Shown piece after piece: positions 50,455 through 58,514 of a stretch of 64,000 bases of DNA (the first letter of the stretch is position 1; the number at the start of each line of letters is the position of its first letter). The stretch lies in assembly GCA_958295895.1 (NCBI GenBank), contig CATQHI010000027.1, positions 62,001-126,000 of the forward strand, written 5' to 3'. Under the pieces are notes generated by a model. The model saw only the letters and a program-made list of their open reading frames with translations. It made no database searches and was not told where the DNA came from. This DNA is from Saprospiraceae bacterium (GTDB lineage Bacteria > Bacteroidota > Bacteroidia > Chitinophagales > Saprospiraceae). A program made the position numbers and the translations under genes.

Positions 50455-52341
50455 TACGCCCGCTCCGAGCTTCCCTCCATATAATTGACGAAGGCCCGGT
50501 TCACCACCCGGAAGCCCCCAGGCGTAGGGTAATTACCGCTGAAGTACCAGTCGCCGTTGTTGTTGGGGCAGGCCTCGCGGAGGTCCTCGATGGTTTGGTA
50601 GATCACGTCGATGCGGGGTTTGGTGCCCTTGGGCGTCATGATCTTGGCGATCTTACTACTCACCGCCTCATAGTCGAGCTCATCGTAGAGCTTTTTGACG
50701 ATGTTTTTCTGCTGGGCGTCGGGCTTCTCGAGTTCCTTCTTTGCCCTGCGGTAAGCGGCCTTGAGTAGCTTCTTCTTGCCACCTTCGAGCAGCAGCGCCT
50801 CCATAGCCTTGAAGGCAACGAACTCTCCCATCTTCGACATATCGATGCCGTAGCAATCGGGGGTAGCGAATCTGTGGGGCGGAGCTGACGATGATGATCC
50901 GCTTGGGCTTGAGCCGGCTTACGATCTTGATGATGGAGTCCCGCATGGTGGTGCCCCGCACGATGCTGTCATCGAGTAGCACCAGGGTATCCACCTCGTC
51001 GCGCACGATGCCGTAGGTGACGTCATAGACGTGGCTGACCATATCGTCGCGGCTGGAGGTATCGGCGATAAAGGTGCGGGTCTTACCGTCCTTGACCACG
51101 ATCTTCTCGTTGCGCACCTTGGTCTTGAGCAGCTTGCCAAAACCGTTCTTGCCCTCCCGTTCGCGGCGCTTCATCTTCTTCTTGCGCCAGTGACGGAGCT
51201 CGTCCTCCAGTCCCTCGATCATACCCTGGAAGGCCGTCTCGGCGGTATTAGGGATGTAGCTGAATACCGTGTTGTCGAAGTCGTACTTCACGGCCTTGGC
51301 GATCGACCGGGCCAGCCGCCGGCCCAGCTCCTTTCGCTCCAGGTAGATGTCGCGGTCGTTGCCCCGGCTGAAGTAGATGCGTTCGAAGGAGCAGGCGGCC
51401 CGCGGCAGCGGCTTGGTAAAGGGCTCCATGCTCACCTTCCCACTCTTTTTGATGATGAGGGCGTGCCCCGGCTCCACCTCCCGGATGGTCGAGAACGGGA
51501 CATTGAAGACGGTCTGCAGCGCCGGCCGCTCACTGGCCACGGCCACGAACTCGTCGTTCTCGAAGTAGAAGGCCGGTCGTATCCCCGCCGGGTCGCGCAT
51601 CACGAAAGCGTCGCCGTGGCCGATCATGCCCCCCAGCACGTAGCCGCCGTCGAATTTTTTGCTCGCCCGCTTGAGCAGCCGCTGTACGTCCAGCTCCTTG
51701 GCAATGATGTCGTTGATCTGGATGTTGGTGTAGCCGTCGGGTTTGTGCCAGGTATGGATACGCTGTACCTCGTCGTCCAGGAAGTGGCCGATCTTTTCCA
51801 GTACGGTCACCGTGTCCGATTTCTCCTTCGGGTACTGCCCTAATTCCACCAGTTCCTGAAACAGCTCGTTGACGTTGGTCAGGTTAAAGTTACCGGCCAC
51901 GATCAGGCAGCGGGTCTTCCAGTTGCTCTGCCGCAGGAAGGGGTGGCAAGTTTCTATCGCGTTCGTAGAGTGGGTGCCGTAGCGCAGGTGGCCCATCATG
52001 ACCTCGCCGGTGTAGGGTAGGTTTTCCTTGAGCCATTTGGAGTCGGCTAGCTGCTCGGGCGTCAGGTCCTCGAAGCGGCGGTATACTCCTTGCCAGAGGT
52101 CATCGAGGTAGTTGGCTGCATTAGACCGCTTACGGCTGATGAATTTCTTACCCGGCGGGTGGTCCAGTTTGATGGTGGCCATCCCGGCGCCGTCCTGTCC
52201 GCGGTTGCGCATTTTACGCATCAGCAGTTGGAGGCATTTGAGTCCGTGGAGCGGCGTCCCGTAGGTTTTGTGGTAGTAATCTAGCGGTTTTTTGAGGCGG
52301 ATCATCGCCAGGCCGCACTCGTGGTGGATCGCTTCACTCAT
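50451..52341 (-). pseudogene. Amidophosphoribosyltransferase-like protein (PurF family) with one frameshift
   Basis: One gene of about 629 aa. The N-terminal Ntn glutaminase has the nucleophile Cys in HECGLAMIRL, then MRNRGQDGAGMA and HLRYGTHSTNAIETCHPFLR. The phosphoribosyltransferase half has VLLDDSIVRGTTMRDSI (PRPP loop), IIIVSSAPQIRYP and, in the other frame, CYGIDMSKMGEFVAFKA. The break is in a G run at 50859-50863 (one base too many); dropping one base joins YP to DCYGIDM. The frameshift removes the last 130 residues, including a conserved helical tail. This is the longer paralogue type of Bacteroidota. Promoter box TAACTTTG at 52371-52378. Confidence 0.88.
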
Positions 52342-52370
52342 ATCGGGGGCACCCTTTTGGGGAGAGGGTG

Positions 52371-52378
52371 CAAAGTTA
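52371..52378 (-). promoter_or_regulatory. -7 promoter box of PurF-like gene
   Basis: TAACTTTG on the minus strand, a perfect TAnnTTTG, with a leader of about 29 bases to the ATG at 52341. The leader has GGGTGC and GCACCC that could pair as a small hairpin. Confidence 0.6.
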
Positions 52379-52486
52379 CAACGCGTAGGGTCCTGACTTA
52401 GTCGGGACGGGTGCGGGGTGTTTGGGGAAACTTCTCCACAGGAATTGGGGAAAGTGGTAGGGGTTGAGGTACGGGGCAGGCAAGGC

Positions 52487-52595
52487 GGGAAGCCCTTTCA
52501 GGGAAGCGGGGGCACACCCACCGTCCCCGGAGGGGGCGCCCTAATGGAGCGGAGGGTGAAGTTTTCCGGCGTAGCCGGAATACGTAGCCCTTCGC
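52487..52595 (+). repeat. Intergenic hairpin-rich stretch, repeat-like
   Basis: Between purF and DUF2236. It holds CGTCCCC-GGA-GGGGGCG (7-bp stem, one G-T pair) and TTCCGGC-GTA-GCCGGAA (perfect 7-bp stem) separated by an AATGGAGCGGAGGGTG stretch. The composition looks like a repeat-type element rather than coding or a terminator. The ORF through it is not believable. Confidence 0.45.
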
Positions 52596-52621
52596 GACTC
52601 CAACGCGTTAAGGTAGTTACC

Positions 52622-53419
52622 ATGCCCACCCCCTTCGTCCACCCCCACTCCATCGTGCGCCACATCTGGGGCACCAGCGATACTATCCTGTTCATCTTCG
52701 CCGGAGCGGCGGCCGAGTTCGCGCTGAATAAGGCCGTTGACTGGCTATACTTCACCGGGCGGCTGCCGGCCGATCCACTGGGGCGGCTATTCTCTACGGT
52801 GGGCTACGCGCGGCGGATCGTATTCTCGGACGAGGCCGGGGCGCACCGGGCCATCGACAGCATGGCGCATATCCACGCTGCGGTGGAGGCAAAGCGGGGC
52901 GAGCAGATTCCCGACTGGGCGTACCGCGATGTGCTATTTCTGCTCATCGACTATTCCATCCGTGCCTTCGAGGTACTGGAGCGCCCGCTGAGTCAGGACG
53001 AAAAAGAAGAAATCTTCCGGGTCTTCTACCGCGTGGGGGATCGCATGGGCGTACGGGGCCTACCCGACAACTTTACAGACTGGCAGCGGATGCGGCACCA
53101 GCACCTTCAGCATGACCTGAAGTACAGTCCCTACACCAAAGACCTCTTCCGGCAGTACCGCCACCACCTTGGGCCCCTCCGGTACTTCCTGTTGCGGGAG
53201 GCGCAGGTGCTGGTGGTGCCGCAGCGAGTGCGGGAGCTCCTAGGCTTCCGGAAGTTTTCCCTGATAGCACCCCTGCTCTCGACGTATAGGATCAGTCGTC
53301 GGTTCCGGCTCGACTGGGTGCTGAAGACCTTGATCCTACCACCTGCGTACCGGGAGGAGATCAGGGCACTAGATGAAGCTCCTAGCGATAGTCGGCGGCG
53401 GACGAAGCAAACTGCGTAA
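52622..53419 (+). CDS. DUF2236 (MpaB/oxygenase-type) protein
   Basis: A 265-aa protein of the DUF2236 family (MpaB, latex-clearing type haem-like oxygenases). Landmarks: HSIVRHIWGTSDTILFIFAGAAAEFALNKAVDWLYFTGRLPADPLGRLFSTVGYARRIVFSD, IHAAVEAKRGEQIPDWAYRDVLFLLIDYSIRAFEVLERPLSQ, and C-terminal LLGFRKFSLIAPLLSTYRI. In known members a His near HAxV binds haem iron; IHAAV fits. The ATG at 52622 begins the recognisable family segment; the longer frame crosses the hairpin stretch. Confidence 0.86.
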   Translation: MPTPFVHPHSIVRHIWGTSDTILFIFAGAAAEFALNKAVDWLYFTGRLPADPLGRLFSTVGYARRIVFSDEAGAHRAIDSMAHIHAAVEAKRGEQIPDWAYRDVLFLLIDYSIRAFEVLERPLSQDEKEEIFRVFYRVGDRMGVRGLPDNFTDWQRMRHQHLQHDLKYSPYTKDLFRQYRHHLGPLRYFLLREAQVLVVPQRVRELLGFRKFSLIAPLLSTYRISRRFRLDWVLKTLILPPAYREEIRALDEAPSDSRRRTKQTA

Positions 53420-53448
53420 GCTTCGGCAGATGACTTTCCACGCCCCCC

Positions 53449-53469
53449 TGCACCTGCGGCCCCGCCCCC
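53449..53469 (+). repeat. Interspersed GC-rich motif, copy 14 (upstream of cluster gene A)
   Basis: TGCACCTGCGGCCCCGCCCC, an exact consensus match. Intergenic, 50 bases before the first cluster gene. Confidence 0.85.
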
Positions 53470-53507
53470 TGGCTTTGGCTGCTTACACGAAGCAGTCCGG
53501 TAAAGTG

Positions 53508-53515
53508 TACTTTTC
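53508..53515 (+). promoter_or_regulatory. Near-consensus -7 box of cluster gene A
   Basis: TACTTTTC, one base off TAnnTTTG, 4 bases before the ATG at 53520. Confidence 0.5.
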
Positions 53516-53519
53516 AACT

Positions 53520-54197
53520 ATGTTTCAGGGGACTACTGGGCCGAACTACATCGGTGACTGCCCGCAGGGTCTTTCACATTCCCAGCTGAGTACCTATTTT
53601 CGGGAGCAGATGAGTCACCGCGCTACCCCACCGCTACGGTTTTTCGGCCGCTTACCTCTCGTGGAGCGCCGTCCGTTTCCCGAGTTGGACCCCCTGATCG
53701 TGTCTGCTGGCCTGGTTACGGTCGGATTTGTATTCTTTCAGGACTGGCGCGCGGCCGTATGCATGATCGTATTGATCGGCCTGCTGGTCCTCCTTCCGTA
53801 TCTCGAGGCTGCCATCAAGCGCATCATCTTCGGCCGGGCCAGTCTAGAACTGAGGGGCAAACACCAAAACGAGCTCCGCATCTTACTACGTCTGGCGGGG
53901 CGCGACAAGCTACTCGATGCTACCCTCACCCTCACGGCCAGGGGGCAGCTCGTACATGGGGGCGGGGCCGCAGGTGCAGCGAGCTTTGGGAGGGAGCGGA
54001 TTACGCAGACCGTGCACCTCATCGACCAGCTACTACTGGATGCGGATGGTGGCGATCCTAGCGTCATTTTCCCCTTACCCCCCGTCAATTCCCACGAAGT
54101 AGAGGCTAGCACCTGGCGACTCACCTATACCTACCGGCCGCGTTTTTGGTTTGCGCAGCGTAAGACGTGGGCGTTGAGCCCCCAGCAGCCCGTATGA
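53520..54197 (+). CDS. Cluster gene A: two-helix membrane protein with a beta-rich C-terminal domain (unknown family)
   Basis: A 225-aa protein. The N-terminal 60 residues are polar; then two close helices (LIVSAGLVTVGFVFFQD, VCMIVLIGLLVLLPYLEAAI) and a beta-rich domain. In that domain the order RASLELRG, LLDATLTL, VHLIDQLL, VIFPLPPV and STWRLTYTY recurs in genes B, C and, weakly, D. It may be an arrestin-like beta-sandwich. The start is suggested by a near-consensus promoter box. A motif copy (53958-53977) encodes GGGAAGA in a loop inside the domain. Its stop overlaps gene B's ATG. Function unknown. Confidence 0.72.
   Translation: MFQGTTGPNYIGDCPQGLSHSQLSTYFREQMSHRATPPLRFFGRLPLVERRPFPELDPLIVSAGLVTVGFVFFQDWRAAVCMIVLIGLLVLLPYLEAAIKRIIFGRASLELRGKHQNELRILLRLAGRDKLLDATLTLTARGQLVHGGGAAGAASFGRERITQTVHLIDQLLLDADGGDPSVIFPLPPVNSHEVEASTWRLTYTYRPRFWFAQRKTWALSPQQPV
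53958..53977 (-). repeat. Interspersed GC-rich motif, copy 15
   Basis: Exact consensus on the minus strand. Inside cluster gene A, encoding GGGAAGA in a loop that genes B-D fill differently. Confidence 0.85.
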
Positions 54198-55210
54198 AAC
54201 GTCCCCAGCACCGTCCAGTCACACCGGCGGCTCCGACAACGGTATGGCAGGGGCTAACGCTGAAGCTTACACCCAAGGGTAAACGGTTCCGGATGGGGGA
54301 GCTGGTGGCGGGGGAGTTCGCTCTGCCTGCTTCGCTTAACCTCCGCGGCTACCGCGTACAGCTGGACTATTCACAGCGGGTAGTATCGCGGGAAGCGGAG
54401 CGCGTATACCGACTGGCTAGCGTAGAATACCGGGGCGAGGAACTCGCCCGCAAGTCCGGTCATTCCTTTCGCTTCAACCGGCCGGTGGGGGGCATGGACT
54501 ACCGCAGCACGGAAGTTAGCATCGAATATTACGTCGAGCTATCGGTATACCGCAATACTGCCCCGGCGCTACCCGTCACGACCCGCCGGGCGAGCATCTC
54601 GGTACTGAACAGTGGCATCACCTACGCCGTCGAGCCTGTAGTACTCCCCCTGGCACCGGCCGATGCGGGCACGGCCCTCGGTGCCGCAGTCGGCGTGGTG
54701 TTTATCCTGGCGGCAATGCTGGTATTTACGCCCCTACTGGCCCTCTGGTTTGGGGTGTTGGTGGGGCTCCCGGTGGTGCTGCGCGGACTACACTACGGGC
54801 TATGGCAGCAGCGCTTCGGTAGGGCGAGTATTCGGATCGGACGAACGCGCGAACTGTATGACGTCCAGTTCGACACCGACGGTAAGCCAGCCCTGCTGGA
54901 CGCTACCCTTACCCTGCGGGTACAGGAACGCTACACCCGTACGGACAGCGAGGGCAACGTGCAGCAGCGGCGGCGGGAGGTGTACCGCCAGTCTACCCAC
55001 TTACTCGACGCCGTTGCCGCCGACCCGGCCGGGGAGGGCACCTTTCGCATTCCCCTTCCGCCGCCGGATAGCGTACTGCCTACCTCTACTACGACGCAGG
55101 GGATCGCCTGTTACTGGGAACTAACTTATACCCACAAACTGCCCTACTGGCCGGTGCCGCTGCGGCGGCGGTGGCCGGTGCGGGTGGGGATGAAGGGGCG
55201 GCGGCGGTAA
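54194..55210 (+). CDS. Cluster gene B: paralogue with an extra N-terminal beta domain
   Basis: A 338-aa protein. Residues 15-130 form an extra beta-rich domain (LTLKLTPKGKRFRMGELVAGEF, RVQLDYSQRVV, SFRFNRPVGG, STEVSIEYYVELSVYR) resembling an arrestin-like N-terminal half. Then two helices (AAVGVVFILAAMLVFTPLLALWFGVLVGLPVVL), and the shared C-terminal domain: RASIRIG, LLDATLTLRVQERY, STHLLDAV, FRIPLPPPDSV, CYWELTYTHKLPYW. ATG 54194 overlaps the stop of gene A (ATGA), so the two are coupled. Function unknown. Confidence 0.74.
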   Translation: MKRPQHRPVTPAAPTTVWQGLTLKLTPKGKRFRMGELVAGEFALPASLNLRGYRVQLDYSQRVVSREAERVYRLASVEYRGEELARKSGHSFRFNRPVGGMDYRSTEVSIEYYVELSVYRNTAPALPVTTRRASISVLNSGITYAVEPVVLPLAPADAGTALGAAVGVVFILAAMLVFTPLLALWFGVLVGLPVVLRGLHYGLWQQRFGRASIRIGRTRELYDVQFDTDGKPALLDATLTLRVQERYTRTDSEGNVQQRRREVYRQSTHLLDAVAADPAGEGTFRIPLPPPDSVLPTSTTTQGIACYWELTYTHKLPYWPVPLRRRWPVRVGMKGRRR

Positions 55211-55261
55211 GTACCGAACAAAGCCCCCCCCCACCACATCAACAGACAAAGCCCCCACCCC

Positions 55262-55693
55262 ATGTCCAACAAGAAACTGACCGCCACGACTACCGTACCC
55301 ACCACCCAGTCCGAGACCTGGCACTACTACACCGAGGCCGAGCACGTGATCAACTGGAATTTCGCCTCCGAAGACTGGCACTGCCCCCGGGCCGTGAACG
55401 ACCTGCGGGAGGGCGGTGAGTTCGAAATCACCATGGCCGCTAAGGACGGCAATATGAGCTTCGAGCTGGAGGGTACCTACGACGAAGTGCAGCCCGAGAA
55501 CCACATCGCCTATACCCTCTCGAACGGACAGCAGGTGCAGGTCGACTTCAGTGAGGAAGGGGAAGAAACTACGGTGACCGTCACCTTTGATCCCGCAGAG
55601 GGCAACGGGCCCCACCACCAGGCGGACGGCTGGCAAGCAATTCTGGATAACTTTAAGAAGTATGTCACGCAGATGGAGGGTACGGCGGCGTAA
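55262..55693 (+). CDS. SRPBCC/AHSA1-domain protein
   Basis: A 143-aa AHSA1-like (START/SRPBCC) protein: ATTTVPTTQSETWHYYTEAEHVINWNFASEDWHCPRAVNDLREGGEFEITM and TVTFDPAEG...HHQADGWQAILDNFKKYV, the typical helix-grip fold ending in an amphipathic helix. Family members bind hydrophobic ligands or act with Hsp90-like systems; Bacteroidota have many copies. It sits within the four-gene family cluster; no evidence of a functional link. Confidence 0.9.
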   Translation: MSNKKLTATTTVPTTQSETWHYYTEAEHVINWNFASEDWHCPRAVNDLREGGEFEITMAAKDGNMSFELEGTYDEVQPENHIAYTLSNGQQVQVDFSEEGEETTVTVTFDPAEGNGPHHQADGWQAILDNFKKYVTQMEGTAA

Positions 55694-55752
55694 GCGGTAA
55701 CGTTAGTCGAAAAAAACACCGAAGCACTGGCAGCAGGGCCTATTTTAGGACC

Positions 55753-56361
55753 GTGCCGACTACACTAATTACTACATCATCCCTGCGCATACGCGGTAAA
55801 CGGCAGCGCGGCAAGAACATTCTATACTTCTACTCCCCACTTGCAATAGGCTTCCTTCTAGGAGATATTGCCAAGTACGTGGATGAGGGCCGGTTTTCCG
55901 GTCTATCATTGGTAGCGGTGGCAATTACCGTAGTCATCATACTCGTTATATCTATTATTCGGCACCGGCTCTACCGCGGCGTCGACGTGGAGCTAGAGTA
56001 GACCGTCGACGGCCGAGCCTTTGCCATTATTCATCCGGGTGGTAACTACGGGGCGCTAGACAGTCAGTTGAGCTGGTCGGCGAAATACCGGGACCGCAAG
56101 TGGTTTCAATCCACTAAGAGGGCCACACAAGACTACCTGGGCGTCGGTCTATTCGATGAAGTGCTGCCTAAGGTATTATCCCAAACGCGTACGAAAGTGT
56201 TTCGGGTGCCGCTTGTAAGAAACGGAGGTTCCTCCCCGCAGATGATCCGGCCCGAAACCAGCTACTGGACGGTAGAACTTCACCACAATCGAATGCGAGG
56301 CCTCATCGGAAGGACCTGGGTGATGAAACTGCCCTACGTACCGCCCAGTGGAGACGCATGA
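55753..56361 (+). pseudogene. Cluster gene D: paralogue interrupted by one in-frame TAG
   Basis: One open frame from a GTG at 55753 to the stop at 56361, broken only by TAG at 55999-56001. N-terminal residues (RIRGKRQRGKNILYFYSPL) precede two helices (LAIGFLLGDIAKYV and SLVAVAITVVIILVISI), then YRGVDVELE, the stop, and TVDGRAFAIIHPGGNYGALDSQLSWSAKY, FRVPLVRN, SYWTVELHHN, which follow the layout of the shared C-terminal domain of A-C. The stop truncates it just after the helices. Either a nonsense mutation or readthrough. TATTTTAG (55741-55748), one base off the box, is 4 bases before the GTG. Its end overlaps gene C's ATG. Confidence 0.68.
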
Positions 56362-57017
56362 CCGATCACGAAAGGTACGTCAACATCACTGCTTGGTTAC
56401 CGGCGGGACTTTTCCGGCGCCGCCAACCGGGAGGGGGTATCCTACTCCGCTTCAGTTTACGGAGTTACCTGCGCTCGTTGCCGCCCTACCGTTTCCTTCC
56501 CCTTCCGTTGTTTATACTAGCGATAGTGTTCTCCGGCACGGCAGGCTTAGTGCTGGCGGGCACCGGTCTTGTATTACTTCTCTACTGGGGGGGCATGGCG
56601 TGGCGTAACTACTGGTATTTGCGGGCTACCTACTTTCGCCTATGGGTGACTCCGGAACAGCGATGGCAACTAACGCTTTATCCCCCTACGCGGGAGGCCC
56701 TTGTGGATGGCACCCTCACCTTTAGCGTCGTACGGGAGACCGTCCATGCCGGAGAGGAGCGCCGACGCACCGAGCTGCACCGGCGGGAATACCAGCTGCT
56801 CGATTACCTCCAGCCGCCTACGGAGGATGCACCCCTGCGGATGCTGCTCCCGCCACCCCACCCCAGGCTACCGGGGCCCGGACGCTACCACAACATCTCC
56901 GTAAAATGGCAGTTAATCTACGCACCCCCACACCCATGCCGCGCCCCGACATCCCGACCCTACCTACTGACTCCCCCGAGGAAGCCTTTCAGAACGACAC
57001 TCTCCGGCCTATCCTGA
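56358..57017 (+). CDS. Cluster gene C: paralogue of A and B
   Basis: A 219-aa protein: N-terminal YVNITAWLPAGLFRRR, two helices (RFLPLPLFILAIVFSGTAGLVLAGTGLVLLLYWGG), then the shared domain: TYFRLWV, LVDGTLTFSVV, YQLLDYLQ, LRMLLPPPHP, SVKWQLIYAPPHP. ATG 56358 overlaps gene D's stop (ATGA). The last 25 residues overlap the next gene and may not be conserved. Confidence 0.72.
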   Translation: MTDHERYVNITAWLPAGLFRRRQPGGGILLRFSLRSYLRSLPPYRFLPLPLFILAIVFSGTAGLVLAGTGLVLLLYWGGMAWRNYWYLRATYFRLWVTPEQRWQLTLYPPTREALVDGTLTFSVVRETVHAGEERRRTELHRREYQLLDYLQPPTEDAPLRMLLPPPHPRLPGPGRYHNISVKWQLIYAPPHPCRAPTSRPYLLTPPRKPFRTTLSGLS

Positions 57018-57274
57018 AGGAACAGGACGGGCTGCTACGTACCGTCTTCACGCACTACCTGATCAAGCGAAAAGTCAGACCGGAGCAGTTACCGGCAACC
57101 AAGCGCGCCGAAAAAATCAAGGAGCTCGTCACGCGTGATAACCGCCTCCGGGGGCTGCTTTTCGGCATGGTGATCGGTCACTTTACCCCCGAAGAGGTCG
57201 CCTACTACGTAGAAAACGAGAGCGGTGTGAACCGGCGGATGACCAACTTGCTGGTCGAGCGGCTACAGAGCTAG
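56936..57274 (+). CDS. Small conserved Bacteroidota protein (112 aa)
   Basis: A 112-aa helical protein: LRPILKEQDGLLRTVFTHYLIKRKVRPEQLPATKRAEKIKELVTRDNRLRGLLFGMVIGHFTPEEVAYYVENESGVNRRMTNLLVERLQS. The C-terminal GMVIGHFTxEE and NRRMxNLLxERLQS pattern recurs in a small family widely seen in Bacteroidota, often mislabelled glyoxalase. Start at 56936 (MPRPDIPT) because the longer frame has no distinct N-terminus. It overlaps gene C by 82 bases in another frame. Confidence 0.8.
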   Translation: MPRPDIPTLPTDSPEEAFQNDTLRPILKEQDGLLRTVFTHYLIKRKVRPEQLPATKRAEKIKELVTRDNRLRGLLFGMVIGHFTPEEVAYYVENESGVNRRMTNLLVERLQS

Positions 57275-57316
57275 TGGTTCGCACATACTTTTCCCGCCTC
57301 ACGCGTTCTGCAGGGT

Positions 57317-57853
57317 ATGAAGACGCTCCTCTTCCCCCTCTTCTTATTGAGTACCCTGCTACCCGCTCAGTCCGAACTACCGGCTGACTTTCAGCAGTTA
57401 CTCGATAGCATGGACGTTCGCTTCACCGCACCCCTGGATAGCGATTACCAGCTGGGATCACGGCACGACAACGACTACCTGACCGATCAGTACAGCCTAC
57501 GCTCGCGGCGGGAGAAGTTGGAACTGCGCTTCTACCTGCAGCCGGAAAATGAAACCGACCAGTACTACCGCCGGCCCCACATGGCGGCTACTGCCCTGGC
57601 AATGAACTTAGGTAGCAACGACGAGGACGCCGTAACCGCCGTACACAGTTTTGATGACGAGGAGCTTGACCTTTACCAGGCCGACTGGGCCAAGATGTAC
57701 ACCTTCCGCCCCAAGCGCAGTTTTAGTGATAAGCAGCAGGCCCAACTCATCGCACTCTACCGTGAGGGGCGCGGCATAGCCTACACGGTCCTACTCTTCG
57801 ATGAGGCCCCCATCACGCTCGAGGGCCGGCAACTCTCGCTTCGTTTTCGGTAG
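57317..57853 (+). CDS. Exported hypothetical protein (178 aa)
   Basis: A 178-aa protein with a clear signal peptide (MKTLLFPLFLLSTLLPAQS) and a single soluble domain: LDSMDVRFTAPLDSDYQLGSRHDNDYLTDQYSLRSRREKLELRFYLQPENE, then PHMAATALAMNLGSNDEDAVTAVHSFDDEEL and a C-terminal KQQAQLIALYREGRGIAYTVLLFDEAP. No family recognised; the layout suggests a secreted beta-rich protein. Convergent with the pdeM gene (9-base gap). Confidence 0.75.
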   Translation: MKTLLFPLFLLSTLLPAQSELPADFQQLLDSMDVRFTAPLDSDYQLGSRHDNDYLTDQYSLRSRREKLELRFYLQPENETDQYYRRPHMAATALAMNLGSNDEDAVTAVHSFDDEELDLYQADWAKMYTFRPKRSFSDKQQAQLIALYREGRGIAYTVLLFDEAPITLEGRQLSLRFR

Positions 57854-57862
57854 CTCCGTACG

Positions 57863-58510
57863 CTAGGCCACGGCCAGCACGGTATCCTCTGCTAGCACGA
57901 ACACCTGATCGCCGGGGCGCGCTTTCACCTCCGCACAGCCCGTGAACTCTCCAAAAGCGGGTAGAATACCCTCCTGCTGCCCGAAGAAAAAACAGGGAAG
58001 TTTCATCGCCCCGGTCCGATCTACGAGTTTCACGCAGGGATGCACGTGGCCGCAAAGGTTGTACTTGCCCGGTAGGCGTTGCTCCTCCCGGAGCGGATGG
58101 TGGCTGAGCGAGAAGGGGCCGAGCGCGATAATCTCCTCGTGCATCACCAGCCGGGCCTCCTCATAACACGCCGGCGGTAGAATATCGTGGTTGCCGGGCA
58201 CCAGCTCAAAGGTCAGGTCGGCAAAGGAGGCGGTAAAGGCACAAAACGCTCCCCAGACGTGGTTGTGACCACTGTGAAAGAGGTCGCCGAGCAGTAGTAC
58301 GCGGGCGGGCTGAAACTCCTCGATCAGCCCCCGCAACCGGGCGAAGTTGACATCGCTCACCAGCCGGGGTACCGCGATGCCGGCGCGGCGGAAGTGTGCT
58401 CCCTTGCCCAGGTGCAGATCGGCTAGGAACAACACGCGCCGGGCCGGCCAGTACACCGCCCGATCGGGATGTAACTGAAGCCGCTCGCCCGCCACTATCG
58501 CCTCCTGCAT
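57863..58510 (-). CDS. pdeM: Ligase-associated DNA-damage-response endonuclease PdeM
   Basis: A 215-aa calcineurin-like phosphoesterase. Metal-site motifs: LADLHLGKG (DxH), LLLGDLFHSG (GDxxH), LVPGNHD (GNHD), LSHHP, and CGHVHP. The order and length match PdeM, normally found with an ATP-dependent DNA ligase, a DEAD-box helicase and an exonuclease in DNA repair; those partners are not in this window. Promoter box 4 bases before the ATG predicts a leaderless mRNA. Confidence 0.9.
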   Translation of the reverse strand: MQEAIVAGERLQLHPDRAVYWPARRVLFLADLHLGKGAHFRRAGIAVPRLVSDVNFARLRGLIEEFQPARVLLLGDLFHSGHNHVWGAFCAFTASFADLTFELVPGNHDILPPACYEEARLVMHEEIIALGPFSLSHHPLREEQRLPGKYNLCGHVHPCVKLVDRTGAMKLPCFFFGQQEGILPAFGEFTGCAEVKARPGDQVFVLAEDTVLAVA

Positions 58511-58514
58511 GGAG

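Noticed and set aside
52418-52621. N-terminal extension of the DUF2236 gene
   Set aside because: Translates a hairpin-rich intergenic stretch without family similarity.
53194-53211. GGAGGCGCAGGTGC in the DUF2236 gene
   Set aside because: Breaks an otherwise invariant motif position; likely coincidence.
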